This document shows, in pieces, positions 44,225-54,091 of a DNA stretch of 64,000 nt. The position numbers and the translations under genes were made by a program. The stretch comes from Anthopleura xanthogrammica (taxonomy: Eukaryota > Cnidaria > Anthozoa > Actiniaria > Actiniidae), in NCBI GenBank assembly GCA_964019055.1, contig OZ025213.1:4375722-4439721 (forward strand), in the 5' to 3' direction. The notes beneath the pieces are model-generated. The model worked only from the letters and a program-made list of their open reading frames with translations, ran no database searches and was not told where the DNA came from. Position 1 is the first letter of the stretch; each line of letters starts with the position of its first letter.

Positions 44225-44947
44225 ATGGATCCGATGACGTTTAGTAGAATCAAGGGAGATTTACAGCAAAAGAACTTTAAAAGTGAAAAATTTGATGTGT
44301 TGAGATCGAGTATTTCGAACTCGTATGCTTATATTTCCGCCGACCAAGTCGCCGAGTTTGTGAGGGAATTTTCTTTTGATGACGAAAAACTCGAAGCAGT
44401 GCAAATATGTGTCCCAAGAATGTCACAAGCGACTTGTGGGCAAGTGGTTCCACTTATTAGTACGTTTAGCTTCGATGGAAACAAAGTGAAGGTGGTTGAA
44501 TCAATCGCACATATCATTGTCGATCCTGCCAACCACCATGAACTCGACAGTGCGATTACTTTTAATTCTGATCGCGAAAAAGCCAGGAATGCCATTCTTG
44601 CTCGTCAGTCAATGGGAACTCCACCACATCATTATCATCATCATGATCCTCACTACCCACCACCGCCACATCAGCACCATCCACACCATTCCCCATATCC
44701 CGGAAACTACCCAGCAGGTCAAGTACCACCTCCATGCAACCCAACTTATCCTTCTGCACCAGGGTATGCTCCTTATCCTGGAGCACCTCCTCCAATGGGA
44801 CCATCAGGTCCAGCTGGTTTGATGAATGCCGCTGCTCATGCTGTTGTGGATGGTCTGACTCAACCCTTTGGGCCTCCACATCATGGACATCATCCTCCTG
44901 GTGCTCATGGTTACCCGTACCCTGGCTATCCACCACATCATCACTGA
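44225..44947 (+). CDS. DUF4476 protein with His/Pro-rich tail
   Basis: Single-exon gene of 240 residues. Residues about 1-125 match the DUF4476 pattern: two related blocks, each with a phenylalanine-rich stretch followed by an Asp, a Lys and a hydrophobic helix (FVREFSFDDEKLEAVQ and ISTFSFDGNKVKVVES). The same domain begins vertebrate PROSER1. From about residue 130 to the end the protein is dominated by His, Pro, Tyr and Gly, including HHYHHHDPHY and a histidine-ending C-terminus, so it is probably disordered and could bind metal ions. Function is unknown. Lack of introns beside intron-rich neighbours suggests a retroposed origin or intron loss. Confidence 0.8.
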   Translation: MDPMTFSRIKGDLQQKNFKSEKFDVLRSSISNSYAYISADQVAEFVREFSFDDEKLEAVQICVPRMSQATCGQVVPLISTFSFDGNKVKVVESIAHIIVDPANHHELDSAITFNSDREKARNAILARQSMGTPPHHYHHHDPHYPPPPHQHHPHHSPYPGNYPAGQVPPPCNPTYPSAPGYAPYPGAPPPMGPSGPAGLMNAAAHAVVDGLTQPFGPPHHGHHPPGAHGYPYPGYPPHHH

Positions 44948-44984
44948 ACATTTTGTTGTCAATGGACAAAGTTAGTTTGAGTAT

Positions 44985-45185
44985 ACTTTCCCATTTCAGA
45001 CCACATGCCTATTTACATGATTATATTTATATGTGATTTCCTTTGGGACCATCTTTCATTCCCTAGAGATTAAAGAATCTTGGTTACATATTCATGTATC
45101 TTCTCGAGAATAATTTACTAATTGATGAATAAAGAAATTGAAAATCAGGGGATGAAACATGGTCAGAAATGGAAAAACATATTTA
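44985..45185. mobile_element. MITE family 2, diverged copy
   Basis: Ends are CCCATTTCAGACCACATGCC and CATGGTCAGAAATGG. It lies about 40 bp after the DUF4476 stop codon, so it probably forms part of the 3' untranslated region. Confidence 0.6.
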
Positions 45186-45902
45186 CACCAATCTTATTAA
45201 TTTTGATCTTTTTAGCTTGTAAGGAAAGATTTAAAAAAAATGCTCTTTAATAATATCACTTTTTTAGCAAATCCTAAAACAAATAGATAATACTAAGGCC
45301 TTCACATAACTAACAAGTGGTAGGATATCACCATAGTCACTATAAGATTTGATTTTATAATTATTAGTTTCAAAAGCATTCAAATTATAGAAGAACTAAC
45401 ATCTTTTGTCATAAAAAATTTTAATTAATTTTTACCATTTCTTGTTTCTGGCTGAATCATTTAATACAGTTGCTGGCAAGGCAAGATATATAATTATAAT
45501 ATCCCTATAACTTTCTATCTACTTATTTTTATACTTTCTAAAAAACCATTACATAAAACTTATTTTTGAAATGATATGCTTTTGTTTAATGTTCTACAGA
45601 ACTCTATAAAAACTTCATGAACTTAATAAAGTAAAATGCAAAGAAAATTCTGAATTTTCTTTACTGGAATATCTATATATTTCAATAACTTTTTTCACTA
45701 AGAGAGACATACCAAAGCTGTCCCTTTGAGGGAGAAAAGAGAGTGGAAGGAAACTCTTAATCTGGAAGTGTACGTATTATGGGAAATAGAAAAATGAGAA
45801 TCCAAGTTAAACAAGAGAAGATATTTCCATAGGGAAGATATATCATAATATTATTTTATATTAGAAGTAGGAATAAATCTTGTTTTAGAAATTACATTGT
45901 GG

Positions 45903-46191
45903 GCACTCAAACCATGAACACTTCAAGTTTTTTTTTGGCATTTTTTTTATAACTATCCAATCAGCACTCTCCCTAGAAACAAAGGGATCAACTATTTTTT
46001 AGGTGCCATCCAATCACAACAAATGGTGGAAAATCTTTAGAAGTTTTATTTTTTGCTTTCTCGTGTGAACTAAAGAACTGCTAAATCACATAAATTATGT
46101 CATGATGTCTTTTTCTACGGAGAGCACTGATTGGATAGTTTTGAAAAAATGTAAAAAAAAAACAACAAAAAAACTCAAATGGTTCGAGTGC
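45903..46191. mobile_element. Inverted-repeat MITE
   Basis: GCACTCAAACCATG at the left and CAAATGGTTCGAGTGC at the right, with inner ACTATCCAATCAGCACTCTC and GAGAGCACTGATTGGATAGT, form arms of about 80 bp. Confidence 0.75.
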
Positions 46192-46297
46192 CTGCACTGT
46201 AAAACAATCTTTTCTTTTTCAGTTCATGAGTGGGTGTAGATGGGGGTTAATGTTAAGTGTTATGGGCCTGATTTGTTACTGTTTAATGTTTTATTAC

Positions 46298-46585
46298 AAC
46301 CATTATTGTTGAAGTGCGACCCCTGAAGTTTGATGTCTCGTTTACCGACTAGCATTTTGATGGCCATCAATTAAAGAACTAAACTAGAATAATTACATTT
46401 TTGAGAGAAATTTTAGACTGAATTAAAGATTTTAGACTATTAGAGGATTAAAATCTTTAATTCAGCCCAAAATCTCCCTCAAAAATGTATTTTTTCGAGT
46501 CTAGTTCTTTGATTGATGGCCGTTGAAATGCTAGTTTGCAAACGAAACATCAAACTTCGGTGGTTCCACTTCAACAATAATGGTT
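46298..46585. mobile_element. 288-bp near-palindrome
   Basis: The two 140-bp halves are inverted copies: AACCATTATTGTTGAAGTG/CACTTCAACAATAATGGTT at the ends, and AATTAAAGATTTTA/TAAAATCTTTAATT beside a loop of only about 15 bp. Confidence 0.85.
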
Positions 46586-47039
46586 CTAATGCCAAAAATT
46601 TAATGTTGAGGGCCAAAAATTTAATGTGAACTCTTATGCAGACCCCACCATCTATACCCTCCCCCCAGACTCACTCTCTCCTGTTTCCCTCTGACTTTCT
46701 TTTACCAACCTACTTATTCCTACTCCTAAGATCCTGTTTCCTTGCAAAGTTGTTTGATACTTTTTGACATAAGTCAATTACTTTCAATTAGTTTTTTACT
46801 CTTAGTTTTTTTACTATAAAATTATTATAGTGTGGACTAGGTCCTACGTACACTGTATATATGATAGTTAAGATATATATCTATCAGCAATAAGAAATTT
46901 TCTTCCAGCATGAATATATGTCCCAATAATCCTGATTATGCTAGAATTGGTTAAAGGATATTGACTTGCATGGACTGCCTCTTAGAGCCTCTTGAATCAA
47001 GATATTATAGAAACTGATGTGATAGAGTACATACTATAA

Positions 47040-48120
47040 TCATAGTATACTCATAGACTGTCCTCCAGTTTGTTGCTGAAATACATCAATGCAATCATCC
47101 TCTTCCATCTCAAGCTATCAAAGAGAATATGAAATATGCAATGCTACAGTAGGTATTCTACTCGTGTGAAAAATTAATTTGGGGACCATAGAAGAGAAGG
47201 GCACCCATATGTACTGTTGCAATCAAAATGCTGAAACTGCAGCAAACCACATTTGGGGTAAATATATCTTTTAAACATAAAAACATCATAAACAGCAACT
47301 TCATCCAACCCCGAAACAACTTCTAGGCTAATCAAAGTCAGGGGTTATTAGAAAATGGCTGAGACAGATCAAATTGGAATTTAGATTATAAGGCAAGTGC
47401 AGTACTGCTGCACTATACAACCTTTGGGCCCTCAGAAATATATAATAACCACTAAAATCTCGCCCAAATAAGTAAGAAAAATGATGCTACATTATTGGAT
47501 ACTCCACTAGAGGCAATGAGAGAAATGTCTTCTCACACACCAAAACATATGACAAGAGTATGCATAGCAATGGAGGGGGAAGGGGGACAGAAAAGGGGGG
47601 GGGGAGGGGTGACAGAAGAGGAATGGAGGGGTGCTTACAGTTTCTGGAGTGTCTTCATCATTGATTGGATTCCCATCAAACTGGAATCTCAATTGGCTCT
47701 TTTCTAAACCCTACGTAAAAAATGAAAAAAATGAAATTTTCAAAGCGTGCTCAATATTCTAATTATATTCCATTCAATTTTTACCTGACGGTCGCAGTAT
47801 GCATTCATTAGTTTTCTAAGCGGAGTTTTCTTCTTGATTTTGAAGTGTACAACAGCACCATCCTTTGGGATCACAGATTCAATCAATCAATAATGTCTAC
47901 AACTGCATAATATATATATAAAGAACGAGTGGCTGTGAAGAAGACAATAGCTAATTATGTTGTACAGCGCATACCTGACCTCCAACTTTCAAGTTGATAT
48001 GCTCTGTACTTGTTGAGGGAGGTTTTGAATCCTGCAAAATATCAAGCTCTGATTAAACAATGCTGTATGCGTCTTAGAAACCCATATCATAAACTAACTA
48101 CTTACCCCAGAATCACTCAT
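47040..48120 (-). CDS. SUMO: SUMO (small ubiquitin-like modifier)
   Basis: Five coding exons on the minus strand: 48106-48120, 47975-48031, 47785-47862, 47639-47710 and 47040-47114, all joined in phase 0, giving a 98-residue precursor. The ubiquitin fold is clear: [28 protein letters not shown], then [13 protein letters not shown] and the C-terminal QQQTGG. Gly91-Gly92 would be exposed by SENP proteases removing the last six residues, then joined to lysines on target proteins through E1, UBC9 and E3 enzymes. Sequence is closest to the SUMO2/3 and fly Smt3 type, but the N-terminus (MSDSGDSKPPST) lacks the VKTE-type acceptor site that lets vertebrate SUMO2/3 form chains. The first exon is only 15 nt. 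It is transcribed divergently from RAP1. Confidence 0.95.
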
Positions 48121-48465
48121 TTCTAAGTAAATTTAAGGGGGATAAAATAATAAGAAAATCAGACAAAAACCTTGGAAAAGACGGAAGGAATAAGGTGTTG
48201 TTTATTGGTTCGCTCGTTTCGCCCAGGTTTCCCCAGCCACAGGGAGCCCGATGAAGTAGTAGGAAAAATCAATATTGCAGTGTATTTTTGCTTGATTTTC
48301 TTTCATTACATCTTGTTATGGAGGACACTTTATTGGCCTTAAATACGAAAATAATGATAAGAATAATAAAGGGTATTTTTTACTGAATTTATTTTCGCCT
48401 TTTAGTTTTGTCTGAATTGGGCTTCCTGTGATCCCAGAATGCTTTGTGTTGTTGTTGGTCTAAAA
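48121..48465. promoter_or_regulatory. Bidirectional SUMO/RAP1 promoter region
   Basis: The start codons of SUMO (48120, minus) and RAP1 (48466, plus) are 345 bp apart, so both promoters must fit here or in 5' introns. No TATA box is obvious. A fragment at about 48226-48262 (CCACAGGGAGCCCGAT) resembles repeat sequence near 21008. Confidence 0.7.
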
Positions 48466-51400
48466 ATGGCGGCAAAAAGTGCGTCCAACTCGTTCTTGTT
48501 CACAAACGAAGATGGAAGCCCTATGGTGTTTGTTATTACGCCTGGAGATACCAAAACAAGGCTTCGTCCAATTGTCGAGGTGAGGGTAGTGTTTGTGAAA
48601 AAATCGAGTGTATTTTTGATGTTGTTTGTTTGGTTAAAAGTAAGCTTACATTTGTGCATACATTGTGCTGAGACTGACTGCGCATCAGCATTTTAACACG
48701 AGGATTGTACTCGTAATGTTGCAGCCTGATCTCTTTCGGTTGCATAATTCAATATATTGAGCAGGAAATACTTCATCATCGCTGGGCTAAGGGACCATTA
48801 TTTATATCTTATGATTTTGGCTGAACAAATTATTGGTAAAAAGTTTTTCACCCCCCCCCCCTCCCCCCTCCCCCTCCCCCTCCCCCCAAAAAGACCTTGA
48901 AAGTGTTGGATCCTCCACAATCTGAAAATAATAAAAAAATCAGTGCCAAAGTATGCAAAAGTAATCTTGCAATTTGGAGACAATGCAAGTATTCAAGTAT
49001 AAATCTGTGCATATATGCATGCATACCAATTCCATCTTGCATTTTTTATGCTTATTTGAAAGTATATTCCTTGTTTTACTAGAATGGCGGTGGGGTCCTT
49101 ACCAGCCAAGAAACACCTGGAGCAATAAGGTAGGTTACCATGGTTACTGCTTGTCAATTCATAGTATTATGTGTTGATGTACTTTAATATAAATATATGT
49201 TGGCAGTTATTTCAATATTTATTAGCTTATTCACTCCATGCATGTTCCAGTTATTGAAGGGTACTAGGAATCATTGGTTTTAACATTGTTTTTTTTTGTT
49301 AGATTGGTTGAGCGTGATTATAAATCAGGAAAACGATTAGTTTCCAGTGACTTTGTTTTTGACAGCTACAAAAATGGAACATTATGCAATATGGAAGAAT
49401 ACAGGTAGAATAATACTTGTTGTTCATTAGACTTGTGGTTTTGAACATTTTGAGCAGAATTCTGAAGAATTGAATTTTACAATGATATTTACAGCAGGTT
49501 AGGTAATTATTGCAATTATTTTCAATTGTGAATTATCTTGTAACTTTACCTTAAGGCTAGAAACCAAGCCAGATGTATACGTATCTAGTCCCAAGAATCA
49601 TATTACTGTCACAACAGAAAAGGCTGCACAAAATGGGTAGGTATCAATCGATACATGAACTATAACTTGCTACAGTAGTTCAAAAGTATTGATGATTGGT
49701 TACTCATTTAGTCAGAAAATGCAAGCTAGTACGTAGACAATCTTAGTATTATGAGTTCTATACATTGTGGATTTTGTTCCATTATCTACTACAGGATGGC
49801 TGCTAAGTATATTGCAGAATACTAAAGAGATTTCTTTTTCCAGGAGAATAAAGTACAGCTTCGAAGAAGATCAAGCCATTCTTGATTACATCAGAAAGTT
49901 TGAAGGTCAAGATATCAAACTCTCAGGAAACAAAATATGGCAAGAGATGGAAGATAAAAAAGTAAGTAAATTATAACTCATAAATTAAATTTTGTCAATT
50001 GATATATCTTCAGGTGAACATGCATGCATTCTTGCAGAAGATCTAGTCCTTGATATTTTTTTCTGTAAAATTGGTTTTTGTCATAATGCAGATCAAACTT
50101 ATGCACTTTTAGCTAAGCTTATAAGTGATCGGCTCCTGTTGACAATGATTCTCATGCATTGTGGTTTGTTGATGTCACTTGATTAGAGTTGATTGAAGAC
50201 TCGGCTATGAGAATTCAGTTATAAGTTTGACAATGGTTGACTCACTAGAAAGTAATTGGCTCCTGTTGACAAAGAACCTTGTTCATACTAGTTGGTTGTT
50301 GTTGCTTGACCACTGACAGTCGATTAAAGAATACTTAGCTTCTTCATTTAATTGTTTGACAATAATAGGCCTTTTGCAACAACAGGTCATGTGACTCTAC
50401 CCCCTTAAATCGAGCAGCTATGTCAAAATGAACATCAGAAATGAAGAGAGCACCTTGATATTAGTAAGAAGGCAAAGTTTTAGCTCATAATGTTGACTAT
50501 AGGAGAAATGGCATTAAATATAAAATTGAATATTTTATAAGGATTTGTATGGGAAAAGCACTTATTGACTGTGATTGGCTCTATTGTATGTAATACTGAA
50601 TGATATATTTCAGAGGTATTACACAGTAAGACCACTTATTAATGACACATTTGTTACTTATGTTGTTTTAGGTGACTAGTCATAGATGGCAGTCAATGAG
50701 ATCACATTATTTATCCTTCTTGAGGCAGAATTCTTGTGCATCTTCCAAGAAAGGAAAGCTGGAGTTTGTAGGCAAGTTATATTTATATTTATTTCAAGTG
50801 TATGACAATATTTATAACACAGCTTCTGTGTTTCACCATAAATATGTAGCATTTTGTATGTTTTTCCGACAAAAAATTCAATTGTGCAATTATAAGGAGT
50901 TTTCTATTTTTTTTCTTTAGAAAATAAGAGCATTTCAAGAAGCCAGATTTCAAACAATGCTAAGACATTTGAGAATATATCAACCTGCAAGAAAAACAGA
51001 CCTTCTAGTTCACATTTGTTTCAAAAGGATGTCAGAGTGAATGAAGAGAGAAAAGACAAGGAAAATGTATGTGCTTCTTTGCTGAAAAAGCAACAACATA
51101 CAACTTCTTTTAAAAACAATTTTACATGTGATAAAAATGTTCAACAAACTTATGAAAGATCATCTTTCAAAAAGAACAATGTCAACATGTTAGATGAGTC
51201 TGAATCTCAAGATGTTGAAGGAAAAGATATGCATGTTACAGAATCTCAAGACATTGAAGCAGAAGTTTTGCATGATACATCTTGTTCATCTTCTTTTATG
51301 GGCATGTCTTCAACCACTTGTTGCAATAAAAGACTGCAACCAGATGATGCAGAGTTTTGTGCTACATGTAGGAAACAAAATGTCCCAGGAAGCAGCTGTA

Positions 51401-52667
51401 TTGAAGGAAGTAAGAAGTCATGCAATAGTGGAATAAGAAAATATTTTAAGGTAGAGTCAAAAGAAAATACAAGTGATAAAGTTGAATCTGGGAATGTTGT
51501 ACCAAAGTACATGCTTTGTATCCATGACAACCAGGACATTACTGATGAATGCGTTCCAGTTTTGAGATGCAAACAACTTTTCAAAAACTTTAAACAAATA
51601 CAGGTAAGTTATGCAGACTTCCTGAAAATATTTCTAACTTCCATGATATTACGTAGAGGGAACTTGAAATCTTATCCTTGATCACTCTTCAACCCATGGA
51701 CTTTATAAGTTGCATACATTTTATATTGTAGTGCAGTTTAGTCCGCTTGCATGTGGCATCAAAGCAGCTCAATTTGGAGGACAAAACAAAAGAATTTCAA
51801 TTTCCTGAGAATTGGAAACCTATTGTTTTGTCCTCCAAATTGAGCTGCATTCTGATGTGCTGCAAGGTCGAGTCTATTCAGTTATTTATCTGGTTTAATT
51901 TTGACTCATCTGCTTAAATTTTAACTCAAAGACAAATTATTATTTATTTAATACACTTAATTGTCTAAAATGATGCATTTGCCACCATATCCTTTCTTAC
52001 ATCATTTTGGGCAATCCTTTGTTCATTGGAATATTTCAGATGATCAGCCAAAAGTCACCATGTGGTACACAAACACCAACCTCTGCACAGATCTTACATG
52101 CATTGTATGTGTCTTGTGGGTGCTTGAAATGTGCTTTTCATTACATGCAGACAGGCTTGCTTCTAAATGGTAAGAGAAACCTATTATTTTGTCCTCCAAA
52201 TTGAGCTGCTTTCCGATATGCTCCAAGGGGTCTGTTAAACCTTAATGCTTATTGACTACCAATGAAAAAAATGACAGGGGCTGTTGAAATGGGAGTGGCT
52301 GGTGTGTGTGCGGAGGGGGGGGGGGCATTTTCATGACTTAGCTCCCCACTTTCAGTCTTAATAATGCATACCAGTCTGCTATGTATATATTCTCCAATCT
52401 CTGCTCCCCACTTTTTAGGACCTAAAGTTGTGCACAATCCTTGAAATTGTCTGTAATTGAAAATATGCCTGATTTTGACAATTACTTTTTTATATATTAG
52501 ATAACATATTTTATTATAAATACTGTATGGCAGGACAGGAGATCTGGAAAAAGGAAGAGGATATAGCAATCAGTTCTGGTGATGCAGTGGCAATCAATGA
52601 GATAGTTAATAAAAGAGGAAAGAAAACAGTTGACAACAGGAGGCAATTCATCACTAGTATTTATTGA
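48466..52667 (+). CDS. TERF2IP: RAP1 (TERF2-interacting telomere protein)
   Basis: Nine coding exons: 48466-48579, 49083-49129, 49303-49404, 49556-49636, 49844-49961, 50672-50771, 50921-51603, 52040-52169 and 52534-52667, giving 502 residues (human 399). The ATG at 48466 has good context (AAAATGG); an in-frame ATG at 48439 is possible. Domains in order: BRCT (about 10-95, with LVSSDFVFDSYKNGT), Myb-type (about 116-178, with YSFEEDQAILDYI and HRWQSMRSHYLSFL), a long polar linker in exon 7, and the C-terminal RCT domain (about 405-502, with SAQILHALYVSCG and GQEIWKKEEDIA). In vertebrates RCT binds TRF2 and brings RAP1 to telomeres, where it represses recombination; it also has NF-kB and transcription roles. 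Intron 6 appears to use a GC donor. The extra length is all in the linker. Confidence 0.9.
48850..48896. repeat. C-rich tract in RAP1 intron 1
   Basis: Runs of five to eleven C separated by single T occur on the + strand. The complementary strand has several G runs and could form a G-quadruplex. Confidence 0.8.
51741..51872. mobile_element. MITE family 1 copy (RAP1 intron 7)
   Basis: GCAGCTCAATTTGGAGGACA and TGTCCTCCAAATTGAGCTGC are perfect inverted repeats of 20 bp, separated by about 50 bp. Confidence 0.8.
52173..52232. mobile_element. Right half of a family-1 MITE at the RAP1 exon 8 donor
   Basis: GAAACCTATTATTTTGTCCT and CCAAATTGAGCTGC match the right half of the full copy at 51741-51872. 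The homology starts within a few bases of the exon 8 splice donor (52170), and no matching left half is present. Confidence 0.65.
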
Positions 52668-52696
52668 TAGGGGAATTTTTAGACTATATGGTGTTT

Positions 52697-53211
52697 TTAC
52701 AGTCAAACTAAGAAAACCGTGAACATCTAAAATATGTCTGCCATGTTTATTTAGGCCGTTGCTTGTCATAGTTGGAGAGATTGCGTGCCTCTATGACCCC
52801 TAGAGCTATGCTGGCAGGAGCTTAGTCTCCTGGTAGGGTCACCCAAGCCAGACAGGTCAAAGGGTAGAGGCCGGACGAAGTGTGGTCCACCGGTCCTCCA
52901 GGTTAGGGGGTTGAGCACAAGGCTAACAACCCTGTCTTGTAAAAACATGTATGTTACAGAAACAGCAACAAAGGAAAAGGTTACAACTGTAGGTGGTCAT
53001 CCTTTGTTGCTGTAGTAAAGTAAAGTTGTAAAAAGATGTTTCCCACCACCATGAAAAGAGTTTGTATTGAATCCTTCTTTTGTGTATTCGTCTGTCTTGA
53101 ATAGAAATTTCTAATTTCACAAGAATAAAACTAAAATATGTGCTGTGATCAAATATAATAAACATTCCAGACATATTTTAGGTTTTCACGGGTTTCTTAG
53201 TTTGACTGTAA
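52697..53211. mobile_element. TIR element containing a conserved retroelement-like block
   Basis: TTACAGTCAAACTAAGAAA at the left and TTTCTTAGTTTGACTGTAA at the right are inverted, extending imperfectly for about 45 bp through CTAAAATATGTCTG. The central part (about 52755-52935) has GTCTCCTGGTAGGGTCACCC and AGGTTAGGGGGTTGAGCACA. It looks to me like a block seen upstream of reverse-transcriptase frames in marine invertebrates; that is a memory-based impression. An inner stem (CAGCAACAAAGGA/TCCTTTGTTGCTG) lies at about 52965-53014. Confidence 0.6.
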
Positions 53212-53216
53212 CATAC

Positions 53217-53292
53217 CTTATCATAGGAAATTAACACTCCACGAAATTAGAGTATTAAAAAATTAGCGATGTTAATTTCCTATAATAAGGTG
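53217..53292. repeat. Short hairpin MITE
   Basis: CCTTATCATAGGAAATTAAC and GTTAATTTCCTATAATAAGG are inverted repeats with one mismatch, separated by about 36 bp. It sits 5 bp after the preceding element. Confidence 0.75.
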
Positions 53293-54091
53293 TAAACTTG
53301 GGTTATTTTATACAGATTTTTATAATTATGCCACCCACACAACTAGCTATCATTTCAGTCATTGGGTTTTTGGCTTCTGTCAATTAAATTTTCAACAGTC
53401 TGAGGTAGTAAATTTTTGATTGAGGGCAGCCAAAAATCCACACTCTTAGGCTGTGTTGGTCACGTAATTATGAAAATGGGTGTAACTGTTGTTTGGTAAC
53501 ACTTTTAATTGACAGCAATGAAAACTCACAATCCAAAAGAAAGGAGTTTGATGTGTATTATTGTCAGCAAAGTGCAGTAATTAAGGAAAATAGGAAGCAG
53601 CCATTCAATGTTGTGTTTTTTATGATTGTAACAATTATGAGAATTTTGTTGCCTCTTTTAAAAACTGTGTAAAAGATGATAAACCACTGTTATTGCACTG
53701 TCAATAACATCTGTTCTGTAGCTGTTAACATTCATACCAAAATTCAACCAATTTGCCAAGTGAAATGCTGTTATAATTTAATAACACCCAAAATTGTAAA
53801 TTCAAATTAATTTTATTTATGTTGAAAACATTACTTGTTTTTTAACCTATTTACAAATATAATAATATTCACAAAATAAACTACTCAATCTTAAAGTTAT
53901 TAAACTTTTGTTTTATCTGGATGTAACACTTTGTCATGAGCTTCTGTGAGCTAGTCACGGAGTCCGACTCCATACATCTGTCAATCAATCTACTACCAAC
54001 TTAACCTAAGGAGGACTCATTAATTGACAGACATTTGAAAATACAAAACAGGATGCCTCTCGAGTTTTCAAAGTATAAGAAAACACTGATA

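Larger units (their letters stand above)
44948..47039. other. AT-rich spacer with three inverted-repeat elements
   Basis: No gene is supported. It holds a family-2 MITE (44985-45185) and two large hairpins (45903-46191 and 46298-46585). Its right part should contain the 3' untranslated region of SUMO. Confidence 0.6.
52668..54091. other. Spacer between convergent RAP1 and DELE1-like genes
   Basis: Filled by a 515-bp element with terminal inverted repeats (52697-53211) and a hairpin (53217-53292), then AT-rich sequence. Possible polyadenylation signals are AATAAA at 53124 for RAP1 and TTTATT near 53813 for the minus-strand gene. No other gene seen. Confidence 0.55.

Noticed and set aside
44562..44969. 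135-codon open frame antisense to the DUF4476 gene
   Set aside because: It mirrors the His/Pro-rich coding bias of the sense strand and has no domain.
50762..50930. Canonical GT donor at 50768 for RAP1 intron 6
   Set aside because: It keeps the frame only with a weak acceptor (AATAAG) lying nine bases beyond a very strong one, so I prefer the GC donor; it is not excluded.
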